From Pseudomonas sp. R76 (GTDB lineage Bacteria > Pseudomonadota > Gammaproteobacteria > Pseudomonadales > Pseudomonadaceae), in contig NZ_CP019428.1 in assembly GCF_009834565.1 (NCBI RefSeq), forward strand, positions 6,510,001 through 6,574,000: a stretch of DNA of 64,000 nucleotides. Reading direction: 5' to 3'. This document shows, piece after piece, positions 1-8,677 of this stretch (within the stretch, counting starts at the first letter, position 1; the number at the start of each line of letters is the position of its first letter). A program made the translations under genes and the position numbers. The notes beneath the pieces were generated by a model, which was not told the origin of the DNA, did no database searches, and saw nothing but the letters and a program-made list of their open reading frames with translations.

Positions 1-1391
1 TGCATCCATACGCCCAGCCACAGCACCATCACACTGGCGAACAGCGCCGTGCAACCTTCAAGCAATTCGCGCTGGGCGCCGCTGACGTCAATCACATACG
101 CCGCCAATGCCCAGGTCGCCAGGCCAGCCAACAGCGCCAGGCCCCAGCCGACGTTAACGCTGCGCACTGCCGACTGCTGGCCGGTGTTGCGCAGGAACGC
201 CAGGATCGCCGCCAGCACCAGGATCGCTTCCAGGCCTTCGCGCAACAGGATCAGCAAGCCGGAGATGTAGCTCAACGACCAGCTCAAGCCATCACTGCCC
301 AGCAAGCCGGCCGATTCAGTGAGCTTGCCCTTGGCCACGTCAAGGCGCTGCTGCACCTGCTCGATCGGCAGGCCGTCCTGCAATGATTGCCGGTAAGCCA
401 TCAGGGCTTTCTCGGTGTCCTTGCGCACGTTGGCGTCAACGTTATCCAGCGAGCTTTCCACCAGCTCGAAACCTTCCAGGTAAGCCGCTACCGACAAGTC
501 ATAAGCCTGTTCGTGATCACCGTTGCGGAAGGCGGCGAGGCTTTTGTCCAGGGTCGTCGCGGTGTAGTCGAGCAACTGCGCCGGGCCACGCTTGACCTGC
601 GGCGGTTGTGCACGCTGGGCGCGGAATGTGGCGGCCGCGGCCGGGCCGTCAGCGGCCAGCACTTCATTGGGGGTTTGGCGCGCCAGGTCGGCGAGGTTGA
701 AAGGTTGTGCGCTGTTTGCTGCGGCCGGGTCGGCAGTGAAGCCGGCGATATAGGTTGCCAGGTCCCAGCGCTGACGATCATCCAGTTGATCGGCAAAGGA
801 CGGCATGTCGGTGCCTTCGACGCCCAGGCCGAGGGTGTTGTAGATCGCATAAAGACTAAGGCGATCAAGGCGCACCGCGTCGCGCAGATTAGCAGGCGGC
901 GGCGTCATGCCCGTTGACGCAGGACCATCACCCGCGCCGGCAGTGCCATGGCACACCGAGCAATGCTGGGCGTAGAGCGGCGCGCCACGCGCGGGGTCTG
1001 GTGTGATCGCCGGAGCCTGGCTGACTTCATACGCCACCGCGAGCTTGGCGCCCAATTGGCGGGCTTGGCGGGCGACTGTCGTGCCCTCCTGGCGAGCGGT
1101 TACCGCCGCTAACAATTCATCGACGCCCTTGACCAGCTCCACACGCTCCGGCCTTTGCGGCAGTTCGGCCACCAGGCCCTGCAACACGCCGAGAAACTCT
1201 AATTGTTCGCGGTATTCAGACTCATCGACCACCTCGCCCGCCTCCACCGTCGGAGGGTAGTCAGCGCCGATGTAATCCAGCAAATGCAGGGCTTGCGGGG
1301 CGCCCTCGGCAGTCGCAGCCAGCAGGTTGACGCTGCACGACATCAACGCTGGCAGCAGCAGCCAGGCGAGAAAACGGTAGGGGGCAGTCAT
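1..1391 (-). CDS. FTR1-family iron permease with N-terminal cytochrome c domain (partial)
   Basis: The frame is open from ATG at 1391 to the window edge, giving 463 residues without the C-terminus. After a signal-like N-terminus comes a long periplasmic part with a c-type heme site CSVCHG and a downstream GTDMPSF that could supply the axial Met. A second periplasmic helical stretch follows, then the first membrane segments with REGLE, the REXXE iron-binding motif of FTR1/EfeU permeases. Members of this architecture are thought to couple heme-dependent redox to ferrous iron uptake in the inner membrane. The remaining transmembrane helices lie outside the window. Family call firm; exact substrate inferred. 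Confidence 0.85.
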   Translation of the reverse strand, partial: MTAPYRFLAWLLLPALMSCSVNLLAATAEGAPQALHLLDYIGADYPPTVEAGEVVDESEYREQLEFLGVLQGLVAELPQRPERVELVKGVDELLAAVTARQEGTTVARQARQLGAKLAVAYEVSQAPAITPDPARGAPLYAQHCSVCHGTAGAGDGPASTGMTPPPANLRDAVRLDRLSLYAIYNTLGLGVEGTDMPSFADQLDDRQRWDLATYIAGFTADPAAANSAQPFNLADLARQTPNEVLAADGPAAAATFRAQRAQPPQVKRGPAQLLDYTATTLDKSLAAFRNGDHEQAYDLSVAAYLEGFELVESSLDNVDANVRKDTEKALMAYRQSLQDGLPIEQVQQRLDVAKGKLTESAGLLGSDGLSWSLSYISGLLILLREGLEAILVLAAILAFLRNTGQQSAVRSVNVGWGLALLAGLATWALAAYVIDVSGAQRELLEGCTALFASVMVLWLGVWM

Positions 1392-1539
1392 GAATGAATC
1401 TCAAGTGGAAATGCGAAGTAACACATTGTTTATCGTTAAAACGTTTGACTCAAGGCGTTAATGATTTCGCGTGGAAAGGATGACTCATTTCGAAAACAGC
1501 GGTGGTGGCACTTGACGATCACATCAGAGCAAAAAGCCA

Positions 1540-1567
1540 TTGTTTTGCCAGTCTCGGTGCCTATAAT
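1540..1567 (+). promoter_or_regulatory. candidate sigma-70 promoter of the lipoprotein operon
   Basis: TTGTTT at 1540-1545 and a consensus TATAAT at 1562-1567 are separated by 16 bp and lie about 90 bp before the start of the first lipoprotein gene. Seen in sequence only. The rest of 1392-1658, between the divergent permease and this operon, shows no gene and no convincing Fur box. Confidence 0.5.
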
Positions 1568-1658
1568 GCCGCGCCCTGTTATTGCGAAAGGGAATTTATT
1601 TCCTCTTTCTTATGAGGAATTAGAGCATCAGCTGATTACTTTCAGGGAAGACGTTTAA

Positions 1659-3053
1659 ATGGCTTTTCGCGCCCTAACCCCGCTCGCACTCGCGGTGGTG
1701 ACCTTATTATCCGGTTGCTCGATGTTCCGCAGCTACGACACTGAGCTGCAAGCCACCAACCAGCAGTTGGCCACCGGCAATGTCGAAGGCGCCCTGACCC
1801 TGTTGGAAAAAAACAACACCAGCGAAGACAAGGACTTGCTCTATTTCTTTGAAAAAGGCGAGCTGTTGCGGGCCAAGGGCGACCTCACCGGCAGCCAGAC
1901 CGCCTGGCGCAGCGCCGACCTGCAAGTCTACAAGTGGGAAGAGTCGGTCAAGTTCGACAGCGAGAAATACCTCGCCCAATTCGGCAGCTTAATGGTCAAC
2001 GACAAAGTGCGTCGTTACGAAGGCTATGACTACGAAAAAGTCATGCTGACCACCCAGATGGCCTTGAACCTGCTGGCCCTGAATGACTTCGACGGCGCCC
2101 GCACCGAGATCAAGAAAACCCACGAACGCGAAGCCGTGATCGCCGACCTGCGTGACAAGGAATACCTCAAGCGCGAAAACGAAGCCGAGCGCCAAGGCGT
2201 CACCACCCAGCTCAAAGACCTGCGCGGTTACCCGGTTGAAGCCCTGAACGCGCCGGAAGTGATCGGCCTGAAAAACAGCTACCAAAGTGCGTTCAGCCAT
2301 TACCTGGCAGGCTTTGTCTACGAAGCCCTGGGCGAAAAAGACCTGGCTGCACCCGGCTATCGCAAGGCCGCCGAACTGCGCCCCAACACACCGCTGCTGG
2401 AACAGGCATTGCTCGACCTGGACAAGTCCACGGTCGGCGCCGATGAGACTGACGTGCTGATCGTGGTCCAGAGCGGCCTGGCACCGGCGCGTGATTCGAT
2501 TCGCCTGCCACTGCCGATCCCGATCGACGGTCACTTTGTGATTACGCCACTGTCGTTCCCGGTGATCAAGGCCGACAATTCCACCGCGCCATTTGCCCAG
2601 ATCGGCGTGGATGGCAAGCAGCAGAACCTCACCGCACTCAACAGCACCACCGCCATGTCGCGCCGCGCCCTGCGTGACGACATGCCGGGGATCATCCTGC
2701 GCACCACGGTGCGTGCCGTCAGCCGAGGCATCGCGCAGAACAATCTGAACAAGACCAACCCCATGGCAGGCCTGGTGCTGGGCATCGCCTCGGCCGTGAC
2801 CGAAGGCGCCGACACCCGCACCTGGCGCACCCTGCCGGACATGACCCAAGTAACGCGCCTGCGCCTCAAGCACGGCGACCATCAGGTCAGCCTGCCCAAC
2901 GCCCTGGGCGGCACGCTGGTAACGGTCAAGGCCGACCAGCGCTACCAGGTGATCACTCTGCGCGTGGTCGGCAACCAAGTATTCGCTGGCGGCCTCGCGG
3001 CCCACGTAGTGCCGAGCACTTCCACTCAAGCCATCGCCCTCAAACAACCTTAA
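1659..3053 (+). CDS. COG3014-family outer-envelope lipoprotein
   Basis: 464 residues. The signal peptide ends in LLSGC, so Cys20 is the likely lipidated residue. The N-terminal half is helical and TPR-like (residues about 30-260, with repeated alanine/leucine helices); the C-terminal half is beta-rich. ATG at 1659 follows AGGGAAG at suitable spacing. It heads an operon with YcfL and two LpoB-like proteins, with only 10 bp to the next gene, which suggests a role in the cell envelope, possibly near peptidoglycan synthases. The molecular function of this family is not established; the role is inferred from context. Confidence 0.75.
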   Translation: MAFRALTPLALAVVTLLSGCSMFRSYDTELQATNQQLATGNVEGALTLLEKNNTSEDKDLLYFFEKGELLRAKGDLTGSQTAWRSADLQVYKWEESVKFDSEKYLAQFGSLMVNDKVRRYEGYDYEKVMLTTQMALNLLALNDFDGARTEIKKTHEREAVIADLRDKEYLKRENEAERQGVTTQLKDLRGYPVEALNAPEVIGLKNSYQSAFSHYLAGFVYEALGEKDLAAPGYRKAAELRPNTPLLEQALLDLDKSTVGADETDVLIVVQSGLAPARDSIRLPLPIPIDGHFVITPLSFPVIKADNSTAPFAQIGVDGKQQNLTALNSTTAMSRRALRDDMPGIILRTTVRAVSRGIAQNNLNKTNPMAGLVLGIASAVTEGADTRTWRTLPDMTQVTRLRLKHGDHQVSLPNALGGTLVTVKADQRYQVITLRVVGNQVFAGGLAAHVVPSTSTQAIALKQP

Positions 3054-3063
3054 GGAACACGCT

Positions 3064-3435
3064 ATGCGTCATTTCATCCTCGGCGCTCTGGCGCTGGTCC
3101 TGCTCGCTGGCTGCGCTACCCCACCGCCGCCAGAGCCCGGCAGCGCCGCCAGCAAAATCGTGGTGATGGGCAAATTCAAAGGCATCGCCGTCGGTGCCAT
3201 TCGTGTCGCCCGTGAAAACGGCTTCCTCACGGCCAAGGTGCAGTTGAGCAACATCACCAGCAGCAACCAGATGATGTATTACCGCTTCGCCTGGCTGGGT
3301 GCCGACGGCTTCCCGGTAGGCGATGAAGAAACCTGGAAAGTGCTGAACCTGTACGCCAACCAAGCGACCTTCCTGCCGGCAATCGCCAACCTGCCCCAGG
3401 CCGCAGACTTCCGCCTTGAAGTGAAAACCCCTTGA
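3064..3435 (+). CDS. YcfL-family lipoprotein (DUF1425)
   Basis: 123 residues with a short signal peptide and lipobox LLAGC (Cys17), then a proline-rich linker and a single small beta domain typical of YcfL. In enterobacteria ycfL lies directly before lpoB, and the same order is kept here with an LpoB-like gene next. It starts 10 bp after the preceding lipoprotein stop and is clearly in the same operon. No catalytic motif is visible. Function unknown; an accessory role to the LpoB-like neighbour is inferred. Confidence 0.8.
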   Translation: MRHFILGALALVLLAGCATPPPPEPGSAASKIVVMGKFKGIAVGAIRVARENGFLTAKVQLSNITSSNQMMYYRFAWLGADGFPVGDEETWKVLNLYANQATFLPAIANLPQAADFRLEVKTP

Positions 3436-3470
3436 GCCGCGGCTCAATCCGTATTCAGAGAGATTTCCCC

Positions 3471-4058
3471 ATGTTTGCACGCTTTTCGATTATCGCCGTC
3501 GTTGCCCTCCTCGCCAGCGGCTGCTCAAACACCTCGCCGGTACTCGGCGGCAAGAACATCAGCTACGGCGACACCAAGGCCGTGGAACTGGTGACCAACG
3601 AGTTCGGTTCCACCGACCTGCAGATGATCGCCGAAAGCATGACCCGCTCCCTGGCCCAATCCGGCATCTTGCAAGGCCGCCCGGTGGTGCAGGTGTACGA
3701 CGTGAAGAACAAGACCAGCGAGTACATCGACACCCGCGAGATCACCACGTCGATCAAGACCCAGCTGATGAAGACCGGCACCGCGCGCTTCGCCAGTGAC
3801 AACACCGACATGCAGAGCCAGGTCGACCAGTTGAAGCTGCAGAACCAGAGCGGCTTGTACAAGAAGTCGACCGTCAGCAAGACCGGCAACATGGTGGCCG
3901 CCAAGTACCGCCTGGAAGGCTCGATCAGCTCCATCGTCAAGCGCAGCGCGGACTACAAAGACGTGTTCTACAAATTCAGCCTGCAGCTAATCGACGTCGA
4001 GAGCGGCCTGGCCGAATGGATGGACGAGAAAGAAATCCGCAAAACCACGGAGCGCTAA
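3471..4058 (+). CDS. LpoB-like penicillin-binding protein activator lipoprotein
   Basis: 195 residues from ATG 3471. Signal peptide with lipobox ASGC (Cys18), then an LpoB fold: the GGKNISYGDTKAVELVTNEF start and the later YRLEGSISSIVKRSADYKD strand are characteristic. E. coli LpoB is an outer-membrane lipoprotein that stimulates PBP1b. Pseudomonads also have the unrelated activator LpoP, so which synthase this protein serves, if any, is open. An upstream in-frame start at 3432 would add 13 residues before the signal peptide and is unlikely. Third gene of the operon. Confidence 0.8.
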   Translation: MFARFSIIAVVALLASGCSNTSPVLGGKNISYGDTKAVELVTNEFGSTDLQMIAESMTRSLAQSGILQGRPVVQVYDVKNKTSEYIDTREITTSIKTQLMKTGTARFASDNTDMQSQVDQLKLQNQSGLYKKSTVSKTGNMVAAKYRLEGSISSIVKRSADYKDVFYKFSLQLIDVESGLAEWMDEKEIRKTTER

Positions 4059-4061
4059 GCA

Positions 4062-4802
4062 ATGCGTGCATGGATCGGCATGATCGGCCTGCTGTGCGCC
4101 TTTGGCGCCTCGGCCGCCCCGAAGATCGCGGTGACTGACCTTGCCTACGAGGCGCGGGTTGAGGAATACATCCACGCGGTCTCGGCCAGCAACAACTTCC
4201 AGGCCAGCGCGTATCACGCCAGTGGTGCGTCGAACTACAGCGAGTACGAGAGCCGCACCAGCTACATCGAACAGACCGAGCTGCGTAAATTCAGCGGTGA
4301 TATCAAGGGCGAGATTCTCAAATCGCACCAGTTTCAGTTGGTGCAAGGCACGCCCTATACCGCCGACGCCAAGGGCGACGTGTATGACGTGATCAAGCGC
4401 ATCAAGGCCGGTAACTTCAAGGGCGCAGACTACGTGCTGTTCGGCACGCTGTCAGACATCGACTTCACCCAGGATATCAACGCCCTGGACCACACCAACA
4501 GCTACTCGGCCATATTGGGCCTGACACTGGTGGCGGACTTCAGCCTGATCAACACTCGCACCTTCGAGATCACCTCGGCTTTTACCGCCATGGGCGAAGG
4601 CCAGGACACCAAGCTGGTGAACAGCCGCGATGTGCGCGTGAGCCTGAACCGGCCGCGCGTGGTGAAGGAAGTGTCGAAAGCCTTGGGTGAGGATGTGGCG
4701 CGGCAATTGGCGGAGCAGCTGGGCGGCGGCTATCAAGCCCCCGGCAAGCCTGCGTTGCGCAATAACCTGCCGAGGGATGAAGCGCCGAAGATTTTGCGCT
4801 GA
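4062..4802 (+). CDS. secreted LpoB/CsgG-like protein
   Basis: 246 residues. Cleavable signal peptide (GASA before APKIAVTDLAYE) with no lipobox Cys, so probably periplasmic. The opening IAVTDL strand and the later GADYVLFGTLSDIDF resemble the nucleotide-binding-like fold shared by LpoB and CsgG N-domains. It starts 3 bp after the LpoB-like gene, so it is cotranscribed and probably translationally coupled. Operon context suggests a partner of the preceding lipoproteins. Specific role unknown. Confidence 0.65.
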   Translation: MRAWIGMIGLLCAFGASAAPKIAVTDLAYEARVEEYIHAVSASNNFQASAYHASGASNYSEYESRTSYIEQTELRKFSGDIKGEILKSHQFQLVQGTPYTADAKGDVYDVIKRIKAGNFKGADYVLFGTLSDIDFTQDINALDHTNSYSAILGLTLVADFSLINTRTFEITSAFTAMGEGQDTKLVNSRDVRVSLNRPRVVKEVSKALGEDVARQLAEQLGGGYQAPGKPALRNNLPRDEAPKILR

Positions 4803-4833
4803 CCCCAAAGCGTTCACAGACAACGCAAAACCA

Positions 4834-4925
4834 ATGTGGGAGCGGGCTTGCTCGCGAATTCGGTAGATCAGTCAATACATCCTGTGACTGACACTCCGCT
4901 TTCGCGAGCAAGCCCGCTCCCACAT
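4834..4925. repeat. REP inverted pair (REPIN)
   Basis: Two perfect 25-bp inverted arms, 4834-4858 and 4901-4925, around a 42-bp spacer, between convergent genes. Each arm carries the GGGAGCGGGCTTGCTCGCGA REP core common in the P. fluorescens group. In RNA the pair would form a strong hairpin between the two 3' ends. Confidence 0.9.
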
Positions 4926-4957
4926 TTTTGATTGGGTTCCTTCAGTTCAATTGCGGC

Positions 4958-5590
4958 TTACGTCGTTGCGCGATGCAAGCTGGCCAGGAAACCCGCAGCC
5001 CCCACGAACAACCCGGCAAACGTACGGTTCATGCGTTTTTGCTGCTTAGGCGTACGCAACAGGCGCAAGACCTTCGACGCCAGCCCCGTGTAACCGGCCA
5101 TCACGATCATATCGACGCTGATCATGGTCGCCCCCAGGATCAGGTACTGGATCAGCAGCGGCGCGTGCGGGTCCACGAACTGCGGCAGCACCGCCAGCAT
5201 GAACACCAGGGCTTTAGGGTTGCTCGCATTGACCAGGAACCCGCGGAACATCATCGCCAGCGGTTTGCCGATCGGACGAATCGCCGCGTCCTCGCTCATG
5301 TCCATGGGCAGGGCACGCCATTGCTTGACCGCCAGGTACACCAGGTACGCCACGCCAAACCATTTGATCGCATAGAACGCATTCGAAGACGCCGCCAGAA
5401 TGGCACCCAGGCCACCCGCGACCACGGCAATTTGCATCGCCAGGCCCAGCTGCAGGCCAATCGCATTCCAGTAACCGCGCAGGAAACCGTATTGCAGGCC
5501 GCTGGACATCGAAGCGATGGCCCCGGCGCCGGGGGAAAGGGAGATGATCCAACTGGCCAGGAAAAAGGCCAGCCATGTGTCGAGTGCCAT
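4958..5590 (-). CDS. LysE/RhtB-family amino-acid exporter
   Basis: 210 residues, the usual size for the family, with about six hydrophobic segments and the N-terminal LSPGAGAIASMSSGLQYGF loop, a variant of the LysE/RhtB signature. Expected to export amino acids or homoserine(-lactone)-like molecules across the inner membrane; substrate cannot be read from sequence. ATG at 5590. Monocistronic, convergent with the lipoprotein operon. Confidence 0.85.
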   Translation of the reverse strand: MALDTWLAFFLASWIISLSPGAGAIASMSSGLQYGFLRGYWNAIGLQLGLAMQIAVVAGGLGAILAASSNAFYAIKWFGVAYLVYLAVKQWRALPMDMSEDAAIRPIGKPLAMMFRGFLVNASNPKALVFMLAVLPQFVDPHAPLLIQYLILGATMISVDMIVMAGYTGLASKVLRLLRTPKQQKRMNRTFAGLFVGAAGFLASLHRATT

Positions 5591-5679
5591 TACACACCTC
5601 AGGGGGAGAGTTAGCGGTTGTGCCTAAAGCTAACTCCGCCGCCCAAAGGCTGGCTATCTATTTTTAATCGACCGGGATG

Positions 5680-6252
5680 TCAGCGGTCACCCGGAAACAC
5701 GTGGGTGCCGGGCCAACGCCGTACTGAGCGCTGGAAGAACAAGCTGTTAGGCACCTGCACCATCGCGCTGTCGGAACCTGCTTCTTCGACTTCAATCAAC
5801 GTGGTGTAGAGCAGATTGATCGCCACCACCCGGCCTTTTACGCCGGGTTTGTCGACGGTATCCACCAGTTCGACGATATCACCGAGGCGGAATGGCCCGA
5901 CAGTGAAAATCAAAATGGCGCACAACAGATTGGACAGCACCGACCACATGGCGAAGAACGCCACGGCGGCAACCGCGACAAACCCCGACAGCGCCGTCCA
6001 CAACACTGTGGCGGACACACCGAGGCGACCCAGCACGAAGATCAGCGCGCTGCCCATGATCAGCCAGCGCAGGCCGCCACGCAGGGGCATCAGCAGTTGC
6101 GGCGGGAATGGGTAGCGCTCACCCAGGCGAGTGAGGCCCTTGGCGACGAAGCGTTGAGCGAGATAGCCGGCCAGCAGGATCAGCAGAATTTGCACGCCAA
6201 CCCAGGCAGGCTCGACCCACTGGGTGGGCAACGGCAGCTGCAGCGCCTCCAT
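5680..6252 (-). CDS. small MscS-family mechanosensitive channel
   Basis: 190 residues: a short N-terminus, two to three hydrophobic segments, then the MscS middle beta domain (FTVGPFRLGDIVELVD, KGRVVAINLLYTTLIE, VQVPNSLFFQ). It is shorter than E. coli MscS (about 286 residues) because the C-terminal cage is reduced. Predicted inner-membrane tension-gated channel. Its ATG overlaps the stop of the upstream ABC-F gene by one base (TGATG), so the two are translationally coupled. Confidence 0.85.
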   Translation of the reverse strand: MEALQLPLPTQWVEPAWVGVQILLILLAGYLAQRFVAKGLTRLGERYPFPPQLLMPLRGGLRWLIMGSALIFVLGRLGVSATVLWTALSGFVAVAAVAFFAMWSVLSNLLCAILIFTVGPFRLGDIVELVDTVDKPGVKGRVVAINLLYTTLIEVEEAGSDSAMVQVPNSLFFQRSVRRWPGTHVFPGDR

Positions 6253-8162
6253 CAGGACAGCGCCTCCAGCTCCGCTTGCAGGCTTTCGAGCAGTTCGAGG
6301 GCATCCATCCAGGTTTCCTCCAACTGGCCTTCACGCACCTTGAGCTTGGCTTGTTCGGCCAGCAGGTCGCGCAGCTCGTCCTTGCGCGCGGCCTCGTACA
6401 CGGCGCTGTCGCCCAGGCTGGTTTCGATCTTGGCCAGGCGCTCGTGCACCTTGCCCAGCTCGGCTTCCAGCTTGTCGGCTTCGCGCTTGTGCGGCGCCAA
6501 CTGCTGGCGCAGTGCGGCGGCGGCCTGGCGCTGGGCCTTCTTGTCGGTTTTGTCCGGGTTGACCGGCGTGTTGCTGGTCGGCGCGTTGCGCAGGCGGTAA
6601 TCCGTCAGCCAGCGTGCGTAGTCGTCCAGGTCGCCGTCGAACTCTTCGACTTTGCCGTCAGCCACCAGCAGGAAGTTATCGGTGGTGCTCTTGAGCAAGT
6701 GGCGATCGTGAGACACCACCAGTACCGCACCGCTGAACTCCTGCAGGGCCATGGTCAGCGCCAGGCGCATTTCCAGGTCCAGGTGGTTGGTCGGTTCGTC
6801 GAGCAGCAACAGGTTCGGCCGGTCCCAGGCGATCAACGCCAGGGCCAGTCGGGCCTTTTCGCCACCGGAAAAATTCAGCACCGGCTCATCGATACGCGCG
6901 CCACGGAAGTCGAAACCGCCGAGGAAATCGCGCAGGGTTTGCTCGCGCTCGGTCGGCGCCAAACGTTGCAGGTGCAACAGCGGACTGGCCTTGGAATCGA
7001 GAGAGTCCAACTGATGCTGGGCAAAGTAGCCCACCACCAGGTTCTCACCCCGGGTCAGGCGGCCGGCCAGGGGTTGCAACTCACCCGACAGGTTCTTGAT
7101 CAGTGTCGACTTGCCCGCACCGTTAGGGCCGAGCAAACCGATGCGCGCACCCGGCGTAAGCTGCAGCTTGACCTTCTCCAGGATGGTTTTGTCGCCATAA
7201 CCCAGGCGCGCATCCGACAGGTCCAGCAACGGGCTGGAGATCTTCACCGACTCGCGGAACACAAAGTCGAACGGCGAATCGACGTGGGCTGCCGACAGCT
7301 CTTCCATGCGCTCCAGCGCCTTGATTCGGCTCTGGGCCTGACGGGCCTTGGTGGCCTGGGCCTTGAACCGGGCGATGTAGCTTTCCATGTGCGCACGCTG
7401 CGCCTGCTGCTTCTCGAAGGCCTGTTGCTGCTGGGCCAGACGCTCGGCACGCGCGCGTTCGAACGCGGTGTAGCCGCCACGGTAGAGCGTGATTTTCTTT
7501 TGTTCGACGTGGGCGATGTTGTCGACCACGGCGTCGAGGAAATCCCGGTCGTGGGAAATCAGCAGCAAGGTGCCCGGGTAGCTCTTGAGGAAGTCTTCCA
7601 GCCACAGGATCGCATCGAGGTCCAAGTGGTTGGTCGGTTCGTCGAGCAGCAACAGGTCCGACGGACACATCAGTGCCTGGGCCAGGTTCAGGCGCATGCG
7701 CCAGCCACCGGAGAAGTCGGCGACCGGGCGATCCATCTGCTCGTTGGTAAACCCAAGGCCGGCGAGCATCTTGCGGGCACGCGCGTCGGCGGTGTAGCCG
7801 TCGGCGCTGTCGAGTTCGGCGTGCAGGCGGGCCTGGGCGGCGCCGTCCTGGGCTTTCTCGGCCTCGGCAAGGTCGTGTTGCACCTGGCGCAGACGCAGGT
7901 CGCCATCGAGCACGTAGTCGATCGCGATGCGGTCCAGGGTGTCGATCTCCTGGCGCATATGGGCGATGCGCCAGTCGGCCGGCAGCAGGCAATCCCCGGA
8001 ATCCGGGGTCAGCTCGCCCAGCAACAGCGCAAACAACGTGGATTTGCCGGCGCCATTGGCACCGATCAGGCCGGCTTTGTGACCGGCGTGCAGGGTCAGC
8101 TCGGCGTCTTCAAGAAGACGTTGCGGGCCACGCTGTAATGTTAGGCTTTGAAGTCGGATCAT
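6252..8162 (-). CDS. ABC-F family ATPase (YheS-type)
   Basis: 636 residues from ATG 8162. Two ABC cassettes without membrane segments: Walker A GANGAGKST and GPNGAGKST, signatures FSGGW and FSGGEKA, and two LLLDEPTNHLDL Walker B blocks, followed by a charged coiled-coil C-terminus (about residues 540-636). This is the YheS-like branch of soluble ABC-F proteins that act on ribosomes. A longer in-frame start exists but would add a low-complexity leader absent from the family. Coupled to mscS downstream. Confidence 0.9.
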   Translation of the reverse strand: MIRLQSLTLQRGPQRLLEDAELTLHAGHKAGLIGANGAGKSTLFALLLGELTPDSGDCLLPADWRIAHMRQEIDTLDRIAIDYVLDGDLRLRQVQHDLAEAEKAQDGAAQARLHAELDSADGYTADARARKMLAGLGFTNEQMDRPVADFSGGWRMRLNLAQALMCPSDLLLLDEPTNHLDLDAILWLEDFLKSYPGTLLLISHDRDFLDAVVDNIAHVEQKKITLYRGGYTAFERARAERLAQQQQAFEKQQAQRAHMESYIARFKAQATKARQAQSRIKALERMEELSAAHVDSPFDFVFRESVKISSPLLDLSDARLGYGDKTILEKVKLQLTPGARIGLLGPNGAGKSTLIKNLSGELQPLAGRLTRGENLVVGYFAQHQLDSLDSKASPLLHLQRLAPTEREQTLRDFLGGFDFRGARIDEPVLNFSGGEKARLALALIAWDRPNLLLLDEPTNHLDLEMRLALTMALQEFSGAVLVVSHDRHLLKSTTDNFLLVADGKVEEFDGDLDDYARWLTDYRLRNAPTSNTPVNPDKTDKKAQRQAAAALRQQLAPHKREADKLEAELGKVHERLAKIETSLGDSAVYEAARKDELRDLLAEQAKLKVREGQLEETWMDALELLESLQAELEALS

Positions 8163-8212
8163 AATGGCGGCGGAGTCTACCAGCTTCGTTGGCCGCTGGC
8201 TTGGGTGTGAAT

Positions 8213-8677
8213 ATGTGCGCTGACCTGTGGAGCTTTGCCCTCTCGACTTACGCCCGCTCAGGGTGCGAAGCCGCTTGCCTGCGCCTGCAGGCGCAAGGCG
8301 CGGATGTATGCCTGTTGCTCTGTGGCGCGTGGCTTGAACAGCGCGGTGTGGCGTCGACACCCGAACGCATGCAGACGCTGCAGCGCATTGCCCAGCCGTG
8401 GCAGAAAGAAGTGGTCGAACCCTTACGGCAGGTGCGCGTGCAATGGCGAGCCATGGCGCAACAGGATGCGCAATTGGCGGCGTTACGCGAACGGGTCAAA
8501 GCCCTGGAATTGGAAGCTGAACGGCAGTTGCTGACGCGCCTGGAAGCGCTGGCGCACACATGGCCGATCGGAGAAAGCGAGGGTCAACAAGGATGGCTTG
8601 AAGGCTTGGCGACCGAAGCCGCCAACCTTGACCCTGACGCGCTGCAGTTGCTGCGCGTCATGGCCACCAGCACTTAG
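8213..8677 (+). CDS. TIGR02444/DUF2390 family protein
   Basis: 154 residues starting MCADLWSFAL. Small soluble helical protein of the TIGR02444 family found beside algP in pseudomonads; function not known. An in-frame ATG at 8189 would add eight residues but lacks a ribosome site. The stop overlaps the algP stop by 4 bp on the opposite strand, so the two genes converge tail to tail. It is divergent from the ABC-F gene, with only about 50 bp between them. Confidence 0.75.
   Translation: MCADLWSFALSTYARSGCEAACLRLQAQGADVCLLLCGAWLEQRGVASTPERMQTLQRIAQPWQKEVVEPLRQVRVQWRAMAQQDAQLAALRERVKALELEAERQLLTRLEALAHTWPIGESEGQQGWLEGLATEAANLDPDALQLLRVMATST

Noticed and set aside
1461..1658. 65-codon frame ending just before the lipoprotein gene
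   Set aside because: It covers the candidate promoter and has no ribosome site; more likely the 5' leader.
6276..8138. 620-codon open frame on the plus strand
   Set aside because: It is the antisense frame of the ABC-F gene; Gln/Val-rich with no motifs, an effect of high GC.
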